A stretch of 64,000 bases of DNA from Chelonoidis abingdonii. Lineage: Eukaryota > Chordata > Testudines > Testudinidae. The notes beneath the pieces were generated by a model. That model saw nothing but the letters and a program-made list of their open reading frames with translations, was not told the DNA's origin and made no database searches. The position numbers were made by a program, and so were the translations under genes. The stretch spans positions 19,579,538 through 19,643,537 of the forward strand of contig NC_133778.1 in the NCBI RefSeq assembly GCF_003597395.2, given 5' to 3'. This document shows, piece after piece, positions 12,601-24,600 of the stretch. The number at the start of each line of letters is the position of its first letter. Within the stretch, counting starts at the first letter, position 1.

Positions 12601-15600
12601 TGCCATCTTGCATCACATCTCCAGCTGACTACAACAGATCTCTGTGGGCTCAGTGCTAAAAGTTCTTCACACTGACTCCACTTGACTTTTGTTGTTGGCT
12701 ATCTGCTAAATGTATTAACTTAAAACAAGTGAATTCACACCTAAGCATCTCACGCAGCATCCACACTCTGCACGCAGTCAATGGGCTTCATCTATACCCC
12801 AATCCACCAACCAGGAAACATATGAGAAAACCACAGAACGAAAAACAAATGCCATACAACACATAGCTGGCACCCGCCCCATCCCTCCCTCCAAGATGCT
12901 ACAGGTTCTCTGCAAACCATTCTGGAGCAACTTGAAAATAAATACAGCCTCTTTGGGCTGCAGAGCTGGAAAATGTATGTGCTAAAAAAACGACAGTAGC
13001 AGATACTTTGCTAGATGCCAGACACAGGAAGTGAGCACATTAAAACTCTTATAAAAGAAATGATTCAGAGTGGAAAGATGTAACCAGACTTTTAGAAAAG
13101 TAGATGATACCATAGATTTTTAAGATAAAAGCTGAAAAGGGCCTAATGTACACAGCAAACCCACTGATGGGAGTACATTTTGTGACTGAGAAGGAAGACA
13201 GAGACAGAATAAAAAGCAACAGCAAGAGCGCTACTGGACTTTAAGAAAAACCAAAACATGGTAGCGTTTCACATGACGTCTTCATTCCCTTGACATTTTT
13301 CCGGCCTTGCAAACAATAACAACTTGGCTCCTTTGCAAGTCAATGGTTCCATGTTTTGAGCCAAATTCAACCCCGGCAACAGTAGATGCAACTCCACTGA
13401 CGACAATGGAGTTGTGCACACCTACAATATAAGTGAATTTGGCCCAACTGATATATCACTAAGATTCGGTGTGAGTGCACATGCTTGCAGAGTGAGAATA
13501 ATAGTCTTTATTACAAATTTTGATTATCTTTAGAATTAAAAACACAAAATTTAAAAAAATGCAGACTTGATAGAATGAAGAATAGGATGGACTGAAACAA
13601 CCATGACAGCAGAGAAGTAGGGATGTAAAACAACTGAATTGGATCTGAAGATAGATAAATGATTGACTCTCAAGAGCATGAAAGCAAAAGCCTTTTAAAA
13701 ATACATGTTCTGAGAGTTCTTGAGGGGGTTGAAGACCCAGACAGAAACACTAGGTAAAATTCTCTCTCTGCAACACTAACGTTAACTTTAAGGGAGTTAC
13801 TCTATGCTGGTGTGTACAAGTGTACTGGGTCTTTAGCTATTGGAAGAGCACCAGGCACAACTTAGAGAATGGAGAGGCAAAATGCCTGTTGCTATTTCTA
13901 GCTGCAAGGACAGAAGGGATTTTGGCATCTGCCAGAAATTAAAAAAATCTGCTCTGTGCAGGTTGTTAACTCAGAGCACAGGTTTGAGAGCATTAAACCA
14001 AAGAGAGAACATTTAGTGTTCTCTGGAGAAAACATTCTTAAATAAAATACATCAGAGAAAATACATTCACTCTATTCTCTGCAATGAAAACAATGGTTAC
14101 ATATAATAAAAACACATTTATTTGGATTCTTTCTTCCCCTAAACACCTGATCAGGAAAAAATGATGAAGAATTACACAATGGATTGTGATTTTGAGATCA
14201 TCATCATTTAACAAGTGGCAGCCTTGTACTTGCTGTAATCCCCCCCCCATTACTTTATTTAATTGCTTTATTTATTGTGGGGGGGCAGCTCTCTTTTTTT
14301 AAAGTGTTTCTTCAGACTTTATTTATTATTTGATTGGGCTAAGTTAAGAAAAAGTTTCACACAGAATTTAAATATTAAAAAGAAGGCTGATATCTGCTTT
14401 ACACCCCTTCTTATATTTATTCTTAATCTTAGAATGTAGATTAGGCATACCAACGCAAGATCATTTTCTACTCATGTTCCCACAATGCTATACGTCCATC
14501 ACAAAAGTAAAGGTGCTCATGCATTCTTACCAGAAGGTCATGAAAACCTGCTTTGAGCTGGTTTGCCTGAGGATGGCAAGGAATCCCCTCCATTTGTATG
14601 TTTATTTTGCTTAGCTCTGAAACTGATAATATTACCTTGTATGTTTCACTCAGTCAACATTCTAGTCTACGCTAAAATATAAAATACAGAGCAAGCTGAT
14701 ACAATTAAACATATGCCCCACAATGACCACTATCATCAGGCAAATGCCTGAAAAAAAAATCCAACCCCCTGCGCCATGGTGGTCAACAGATTTGGGCTCT
14801 GTGAGACCAATGAGGGAAACAATTTCTAGAGAAAAAGGACTTCCATTGAGATTTCTTGCCTCCAGCCCTCCTCTACATTCAAATCTTAGGGATTTCTTAG
14901 CTCAGACACCCAACGTTGAGCTCAAACCATCACAATGTTACACAGAGAAAGAGGAATTCTCAGGTAGGCTGGACCCAGATCACACAAGGTTCTGCTGACC
15001 ATACTAAACATCTTGAATTGCATGTAGAACTGAACTGGAAGTCCATCATTATGGCAGAGAATTGATGCAATGTACTCCCTGCAGCCAGGTCTGCTATATA
15101 AGTGAATAGCTGTATTCTGCAACAGCTGAAGCTTCTACACCTTCAAGAGTAGCCCCACCTACAGCACATGGCAGCAATTCAATCTGAGGGTCAAAAAGCT
15201 ATGAGGCTAGTTAGTAGAAGGATGTCTAGTGACAAATACAGTAACTTTACAGTAAAAGTTTGCAATTGCTTAGCCAAACACTGAAGATACATAATTGGTC
15301 TTTTGGGCCAATTATGCTACCTGGGAAGCCAGGTGCAGTGAGGTTATCCAAACAATCATCAGATTACACACCTCCTTTACAAAAGGCAGGAACATGTCTT
15401 CAATAATGGGAGCAAATACATCACCATCACACTTTCCAGAGGCTTCCATAACCAGCACCCCATCTTATTTTCATTCGAGCCCTCATGTCTGCCAGGTACA
15501 AGCACAATGGACACACCATCCTAGTGAGGTAAGACAGGCCTATAGTTGTATGTTGTAAGTTGATGGCCCTGTAGCCCAAATAAAGTCAGTCTCCCACCGC

Positions 15601-18600
15601 TGCTTCACTTACACGCAGAACAAAGTATTTTCCTCAAAAAGGGGCCTTCAGATGGATGATCAGTTGTTTTATATCAACCCCTGGGATCTTTCTGAGAGGA
15701 AATAATGGAACCACAGAAAGCGTGAACCTATCTGCTCCAGTCATGGTCCACAAGTGAGTCAACAAAAGCTTGCACAACTGTCCAATGAATCTGGCTTCTA
15801 GGAATGCTGTGAAGTGTTCAACATCCTGCCACACAGTTGAAAAGGCACTTCGTTAATTCAGCCCATCAAAAGTCCTTTACTGTAAATTATAATCCTTCAC
15901 TTAAAAAATAAGCTACATCAAAATGTCTGCTCCAATTCACCTCAGTGAAGTAAACTCCACAGCTTACCTGGGCCATTTAAATGCACAGACAAAGCTTGTA
16001 GTTTTGTATAGGTGATGTGTGATAAGTTGCCTGAAAAGAACAGATGTAGGGAGAACAGCTCAGTTGGCACAGGAGGAGCATGGTCAGCAACAGCCCTTAA
16101 CGCTGACTTTGGAAAGGTGCAGCTTTTGCTGCTCTGTCCTTATTGCCAGACAGACATCAGTCCTACAGTCATGCACAAGAGCTGACTGCCTCACCTTCTT
16201 GAGCTGCGGAATGCTACTGGGTCCTGAGCCTAGTGCTCAAGGGAACAACAATTTTGTACTGCAGCCAGCAATTCCACAAGCACAATAGGTAAAGCCTCCA
16301 TGTGCTCTTTTCTCCCAGGGCACCCATGTAGGCACTAACATTGTTAACATTCAGTTTGTCCTGACAAGTGACTGAAAAAGTGGAATTCTGGGGTACCATG
16401 TTTATTGTCTCAAGCATGCTCAGCTCAGCTGAGAAGTAAAGAAGGTTCTTCTCAACCTGCTAGCCCAGCAAACTTAGCTTGGGTTCTTTCCTTCTAACAT
16501 ATTGCCAGCAATAAAAGGTTCCACAGGACAAGCTCAGCTAAGTTACATCTGAAAACCTCACTGGCTCCAAATTATGCCCTCAATGACACCTGTGCAACCC
16601 ATTTCCCTTCAATGGGCTTGCATAGTATAACCCACTGGAACTTAGTAAAACAATTCTACTGATGATACACAAGAAGGAATGGAATTCAGCTCATTCCTGC
16701 TCTGCAGTGCTAACAGGAATAAAAAGCAGTAAAACAATAAAACTTATTTTTGTTACTAAAGGGAACAAAATGTCTCTGAATAGGTTTGTGGAGCAGCATA
16801 GTGCAGATCTTACATTCTCACTATTCAGAGTAGAACTGCCACTTTAAACAGAAGCAGTATTTTTTCCTTTTTCTTACAATACGAGAACATTAAACGCTAT
16901 ATCGATGCAGATTTTACGGTTATGAATTTAAACACAGTTGGTGGAAATGTTAAAAGGGACTAAGGGAACTAACCCCCATTGAACTTCAAATAAAGTTTTA
17001 TATAAAATACTTTAATAAATGATTAACAGATGTTATGCAAATGTTACAGCTATGAGCAGCATGTGTGATATAGATGGCTATAGGCACAATAGAAAGAAGG
17101 GATTAGTGATGATTATCTGCAACAAATTGACCTGTTGGACTCTAACAGCTGATTAATCATTTATTAACCTGTTATAAGCAATGTATAAATGGAACCTTAA
17201 TATGAAGTATGACCAAAAATTCTATCCCCAAATGATATGAGCTTTAACTTTGCAATATCCTAACAAGATTAACTCACCCATGTTGTACATACTGCATATA
17301 TTTTTAACAGTCAAATTAGTAATCAAAAATAATGTTCAGTATGGTAAAGTTAATGTTACCAATTTCCTGGCTTTTGGGTGTGTATATCAATATACTTAAT
17401 ACTATATTAACACTTGCACGTGATAAATAAGGTCTTATCTGTGTTTTTTAATTAGTTTACAGATTATTTGAAGGTGTGCACAGAGAGGAATTTTAAATTG
17501 CTCAGAAATTTAAAATCAATTGATGTCTACATGTGTCAGCAGCATCACATTTAGCCACAAGGTTACATTTCTGCAATCAGACATTAGACAGCTTAAGAAT
17601 ATGTAGTTCTCAGATTTAAAAGCTGCTGATTCCTGGTTTAGTTAAAATGGCATGCTAGGTGGAAAGTTTAATTTAAACCGACTATGTAAATTCTGTGGCA
17701 TTTATCATGGTGCAATGCTTGCACTATATCAATGGAAATAAAATCACTTTATGGATTTTTTTTTTTAAATAACTAAGGGTAGGAAGGGGACCAGTCTGGT
17801 TTATAAATCTAAAGAATTTTCTATTACAAAATTAGCTGCATATGGGAAAGCTCAAGGAAAAAATATTCACTTCAAGGAAGAAAAATAATTGATAATATGA
17901 GAAAAGTCCTTTGATGAATGAGAGAAACAAGTACATACTGTGCTATCTGGGATAGAAGACTATTAAGTAAAGTTGTGCGATTTTATTAAAATATAAATGC
18001 CCTTCTGGAATACTGATATTATGATACCTTTACTCTTGTAGACTAAGGGTCTGATCCTGCAACCAGGCATGGACCCTTACTCTCAATAGCAATCCCATTG
18101 AATTCAATTCCTGTAAGACTACTCATGAAAGTAAAGTTACAGGCACAGTTGAAGGCTTGGGCCCCAAGAAAGAAATTATCCAATTAATGGATTGTTAAAT
18201 GCAATCAAATGAAGCAGTGTCTTAGTACAAACCACTGAGGTTTGCACAGCACCCAAGAATGGCTATAAAGCACTTCCTCTTCTTAAAAGTGGTAGATTTT
18301 TTTTTTAATAGCACTGTGAAATTTAAAATCAAATAATCTACATAACTAAAATTTTTATTCTGTGAGTTTCTTAATCTAGATGAATGGAGTATAATTACGA
18401 TTGTTTGCAGCCCACCTCGCAGTTCCTGAGACGACGGGCCCACGTCGGAGTGTTTGGGGGCAGCGGCTGGAGAGGGACTGGAAAAAGGTCTTCCACTATC
18501 CTGAAAAATAATGCAATAAACATATAGACATAATCAAGAGGGACATTAAATCCAAAGTAAAGCCAATATTTGATTTTCTTTGTCAATATCCTTGCATTAT

Positions 18601-21600
18601 GACTGCTGGTAACTTTTATTGCCGAACTGTACATATGGTAACAATATCTGTAACTGACAATTATCTTTGAATTTTTTCATAAGTTTCTATTCTCAACATG
18701 ACTCACAATTACTGTAAAACTTCACACAATGCTATGTTTTAAAATGCCACTCTCTGGCTTCTGTATTCTCCTATTTAGTTGGGTCATCTAATTCAGCAAA
18801 GCACTTAAAGAAGAGACCTGAGCACTTAAGAACAGACCTGAGGAAGCTCTCTGTATAGCGCCAAGGTTTGTCTCTCTCAGCAACAGAAGAAGCTGGTTCA
18901 ATAAAAGATTTACCTACCCACATTGTCCTCCCACAAAGCTCTTAAGCACATACTTAAAATATAAGCCATATAGCTTCCTGACAAAAATCACAGCTAGAAC
19001 ACTGTTAAAACAGACTGGTGGAGTTTGTTAAAGATCCAGTATACAAGGAAGTCCATGGTAGAATTCTGGAGCCTACACTGACATCAAATACATGTTAAAT
19101 GTTACTTGTTTTCAAATATAGCAATTCTTAAATTATTGAAAACAGCTACCAAAAAGTGCTTCAAGTGAGCATAATGGGGTCCCTACACAAAGGGTCACAT
19201 TTTGTTTCTAACTCCCTAAATCCATCAGGATCTGTCTACCATTCCAACACCCATGTGAATCACCTACTGCCAACTCAAAGAGCCCTAAAATCCAGCTACA
19301 GATATGTTTGGTTTTCAGGACATTTATTTTCCTGCATAACATCTCCAAAAACTTACATTCAAACGTCTATTCACAAAACATTTTTACTACATTTTAGAGA
19401 CATCTTCAATATAGTCAGTTTGCAAAACAACATTATGCTGCAGTGATAATGACCTAACATGTCTTCTTTCCCACCAAATCCTAATGTAAGAAGGGAGGCT
19501 ACCAAAGAGGGCACACACGAAAGAAAAGGTCAATATTACAATTTGTAGAGATTTTCTCTTTTTAAAATCAAAATTAATTATATGAAAAGGAATCCTAATT
19601 TATTCTCAACTAAAAGCACAAGAAACCTAGGATTGCCGTATTCGAACAAAAGGGATATAAGAAAAAAGTGAGAATATAGCTTATTTCTAATTTTAAGAAA
19701 TTGTGATGCATTAATATATTTTTCAAAGGTCAACTATAGGAAAACTCTGTTAGCAAAGATTTCTACACAGAGTTCTCAGAAGAAGCCCAATGAGTTTCCC
19801 CCTGAACATCAGCTGAAATAGGGCTTTCCCATTGACACCAACAGCCTCTCTGTGCCTAATTGACTGAGTTCTTTCAAATTCCATTTTAAGATTCAGCTCT
19901 TCTCTTTGGCCTGTAATTCCTAATAAACAGCCTCCCTCCCACAATGCAAATACAAAAAACTTTACTCAGCTTCACGATTTCCCTATGCTCAGTCACTGAG
20001 TCACTTTCAGATCTCATTTACACCAGTATTAATCTGGAGTAATTTCAATATTTAAATGGAATTATTCTAAATGTACACCAATATGAAATCAGAATACATC
20101 CCACTGTCTCTGGAATTTAGATATTTTACCCCTCTTTTCAGGGCTGTGGCACATCTATAGCTGTTCCCTGCATGATATATTCCAGCCTACAATATGTCAT
20201 TCAATAGTATTTACAGACTACAATCACTTGTGGAGAGTTCTATAATAATTTTGTAATAACAATTACAAAAATGAACTGAAATTGACGATATGACTAATTG
20301 TATGGGTCTGTAGTGCAAAGTGATATTTGATCTGCTCTTTACCTTCTCACCTACCTGGTTGTTGTCTTTTTGGACACGGTGAGAGATGATTGGGGATGAA
20401 GTATGTAACTGCTTGCATTGTCTGCGATAGCAGCCACTGCTACTGTCTGCAAGTTCCCGTCACTGCGTTTCTCTTCTGAAACATCTTTGGGAGGGAAAAA
20501 AACCACACCACCCTCCTGTTTAATAACTGCACAAAGAACGGGGAAATGACAAGTTATGATTTATTGTGATCTGTTGGAAAAGCAAACATTTTTGCACATG
20601 AAATAAAGGAATAGAGTGGATGGCAGATTATAGAGAAATTAAATAATTATGAATGAATAGTGATCATTTATAAAATGTAGGAATATGCATGCAAATACAT
20701 CATTGATGTTACACTGTTTCATCTTTGTAACTCTACTACTATACAGAAATCCTTCACATAGAAAGGCCTTTGGATGTTTGTTAATGAGTATCTCTTTAGG
20801 AAATTCTGAGCAGCAGAACTTGTCTCTGAAATTTGGGGTAAACAGATAAAGCCTTGTGTTCAGCTAAACTTACAAGGGAACAATCAAATTTTTGAAATTC
20901 CACTAGATTGACTAAATTGTTCTTAAGAAAACAGCAAGCTTATCTACACAAGCAATGGTGTGTTTCATTGCACCTTACTCTGTGCTTAAAATGTATTCTT
21001 GATATATCAAGGGTGAAATCCTCTTGGCCCCAAGAAATCAGTGGCAAAATACTAATTTGTCTTCAATGAATACCTTAAGTACTCAGTGTATGTGGCTTCA
21101 GAGTAGATTTTTTTTTTTTAATTTCCATTGTCTTCACTGTTCTTTGGATCAGGCCCATAATGTAAAAGCACCACTTTTGGCATCATTTACTGTTTTAACA
21201 TGTTACTTCATTTTTATAAATTTAAACAATATAACAATAATTTCAAACTGGCAGTACCTGCAAACCAATGAAGCAGTCAGATTTGTCTGACTCAGCACAA
21301 ACATTAATACTTTTTTCCCAGTAGACAGTATTAAAGTAGATGTTATACATTTTTAAGTGTAACATCCCAAAAGTCTCAATTTGGAAACATAATAAAATCC
21401 TTTTAAAATTAAAAGAAAATACTGCATTTCTGAAAACCCCAAACATGTAATTATGTACTGCTTTTCTCTGTTCTAGCAGACTACACTGCAAAAGACAAAT
21501 AAAATAAAGAGCACACCACCAAGCCCCAAGGATCCAGCTTCTGATGGTTTCTTTGTTTTTCAAATAATGCTTGAGGGGTAGGCTGGTGACACTTTTTAAA

Positions 21601-24600
21601 AAAAAAAAAAGATGTCTGCCATAGGAAAGTTTCTTGAAAGTTGAGGCTCCAGTGAAAGTCACTTTTCAAATGGAGGACTATTTTTTAAAAAGTCAAAATC
21701 AATGCTATGTACTATAATTGAAATGTACTGTTCTCATAGCCCAGCTAAAGAGTATAGACTGCTATCTACTCAACACAAAATTCAGATACATTTGGAGATG
21801 TACAGTGTTAAAGTTAGGAGGGGAGGCTCTCTGAGTATTTGCTTGCACAGAGGAAGGCTGGACTAGCGGTTCAGGCATCAGCGTGGGACTTGGAGATGTG
21901 CATTCAATTTCCTGCTCCACCGCAGATTTTCTGTGAGACACTGGGCAAGTCATTTGCCCTCTCAGTGCTCTGCATTACTCCTCTGCAAAATGGGGATAAT
22001 AGCACTGACCTCCCTCCTTCCCTCCCTGGGTTTCTGTGAAATGCTTTGAGATCAACTGATGAAAAGTCCCATAGTATTAATTATAAGATTACATAAAACT
22101 AGTAAAACGCAGATAATTTCATACATAGAACTATCGAGACAGACTCATTGGCTGTGGACATCTGCTTCAAATGGTACAGTCAAGAGAACAGAACGCATAG
22201 GAAATAACATTCAAAAATCTTGACTAAAAAAAGTCATTATGCCCCAAAGCTATTTATTCATTATTGGCAACTTCATCTGCTTATTCCTGTGGGAATGATG
22301 CTGAGGGTGCCTCCAGAGATTTTATTGTTACTGGGTCTGGGGTTCCTCACTGATTTTTCACAGATTTTTTAGAATTATGGGACTGAGCCAAAGCCCTCTG
22401 AAGTTAAAGGAGACTTTCCATTTACTAAAGTGGGCCTTGAAGCAGGCCTTATATGTGGACCACAGATATTTGTTCCTTCAGAGAAGGAGGAGAAGCCCCT
22501 AACTGCATAGATAACCAGGAATAGTCAAATTTGGTGACATACAATGTACCTGAGGAAAGTGAAAGATAGACATGGAATCTATTTTGGCTCTACCTAGGGT
22601 GACCAGATGAGAGGAACAAAATATTGAAACACATGGGGGGTGGGGGGTTCGCAGCGCTGGTGGAGACAAAAAATGGAGTGCCACCAGCAGAGCAAAAAAA
22701 ACCAACAAAAAAAAAAACCAACACAACCTCGGTCGGGATGCAGGACAAAGAACTAAATATCAGGAGAGTCCCAATTTTATTGGGGCGTCTGGTCACCCTA
22801 GCTCTGTGAATCCCCACTGAAGTTTATGGGATGGCATGAGATGTAAACCAGGGCAGAATTTCACCCTCAATACCTCCACTTACCCATACTACATCTCAAA
22901 AGGGCATAATATGTAATACTTATTTCACAAGGATCTTGTCCCAACTTAAATGTTTGTAAAGTGCATGGTGATCTTCAGATGAACAGTGTTGTAAATGCAA
23001 ATACCGTATATACTCGTTCATAAGCCACATTTTTTAGCAAAAAAAAAAAAGGGAAGCACCAGAGAAGGGGATCGGCTTATGAACAAGTATAGAGAGGGAG
23101 AGGTGGGACACAGCCCCTTCCCCCAACAGAGGGAGCAAAGAGAGGCAGCACAGCCAGCAGAGCCAGAAGGGAAGAGGCGGGGCCAGAGTGTCTCCACTTC
23201 TGGCCACGCTGCTCTCCCCACAGCCTCCAAGCAACTGCAGCTCCAGGGCTGGCAGGCTGCAGCCGTGCTGCTCGGTCCCGCCCCCATGAGCGGGCTGTGG
23301 CTGCACTGCTTGGCCCGTCGGAGCACCCTGTGGCAGTGCTGCTCGGCCCAGCCCACCAGAGCAGGCTGCGACCACGCTGCCCAGCCTGCCGGAGCAGCTC
23401 CAGCCAGGTGAGCGACATCCAGATAAGGTGGGAAGGGATGGGGTGGGGATCCCGGTCTAGGGGTGGGGTCATGTGGGGGGTGGTCACAGGGGTTACTCCC
23501 CTGACCCACAGCTTCTCCCTCCAAAAAATTTCCCCACCAGTTGTTGTCCTGGCCCATCAAGGTAAGCAGCTGGTGTGCTGGGACACTTTGTTTACTTAGG
23601 TCTACCTCCGTGCCTGTGGACGCTCGACATAAACAAACCATCTCGGCCCACCAGAAGCTTATCCTGATGGCCCAAGAGCTAAAGTTTGCTGACCCCTGAA
23701 TTATAGGGTCAGCTTATGAATGGATTATAAAAATTTTCCATTTTTAGTTATCCATCTTGGGGGGGGGGGTGGCGGCTTATAAATGAACCAATCTATGCTC
23801 AAGTATATACGGTATTTAGTATTATATCTACAATATTAATTGAAGGGAAGGGGAAATAAAGAATTCATAAAGATGGATCATTTGATATGTGTTTGGCCAC
23901 AAGAACAGACAACCCTCAAGTCCTATAGGTAAAACTCACCCTGCGTGCTGGTGACATCCAAAAGTTGCCCTTGAGGAATAATCACTTGTGCCATTCCTGG
24001 CTGGGTCGAAGGAATTACATGTAGCACCTGTCCATGTTCTGACTGGCTGGCAACAATCATCTATTAAAATAAGAATAAAAAATACTTTGTAATACTAACT
24101 ATATAGCATGATCTGGTTAACCAGTTTTCAGTGGCATTAGTATGTTTTGGCTACTACCAGAATAATAACTACACCGCTATCTTGATATAACGCCACTCGA
24201 TATAACATGAATTTGGATATAACGCGGTAAAGCAGTGCTCTGGGGGGCGGGGCTGTGCCTCTGGTGGATCAAAGCAAGTTCAATATAGCACAGTTTCACC
24301 TATAAAGCAGTAAGATTTTTTGGCTCCCAAGGACAGTGTTATATTGAGGTAGAGGTGTACCTTTGAAATTGTTTTACATTTGCAGAGTAATTTGATTTTA
24401 CAGCATGAGAAATTTGAGGTTTTATGATGGAAGACAGTCCACTTTAGCACTCTAAAATACAGTATTTGTCATTGATTTCTAACTGCTCAAAGCCTTTTAA
24501 AAACTAAACATTTATTAAGCTAAAAATAGAGAGAAGCAATTGTGATTTTGTTCTGACATCCAAACAGCCTTGTTTGAACACTGCAACCAGCTCTATTGAA

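Larger units (their letters stand above)
11987..18415. other. CARF intron 5 (6.4 kb)
   Basis: No conserved exon or RNA gene seen. It contains short palindromic MITE-like elements at 13357-13447 and 18045-18165. About 14970-15850 reads like an old amniote interspersed repeat whose class I cannot name. There are scattered poly-A, poly-T and poly-C runs. Confidence 0.55.
20485..23939. other. CARF intron 3
   Basis: Contains a tRNA-derived/MIR-like SINE (about 21860-22075), a TIR element at 22597-22798 and the composite TIR element at 23004-23812. 20500-21850 is AT-rich with several poly-T/poly-A runs and nothing else recognisable. Confidence 0.6.

Noticed and set aside
21243..21662. 139-codon minus-strand ORF in CARF intron 3
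   Set aside because: Low-complexity, Phe/Leu/Lys-rich AT-biased frame with no domain or splice context.
23018..23641. 207-codon minus-strand ORF and overlapping frames
   Set aside because: GC-rich interior of a TIR element. Several frames are open at once, there is no recognisable domain, and low-stop composition explains it.
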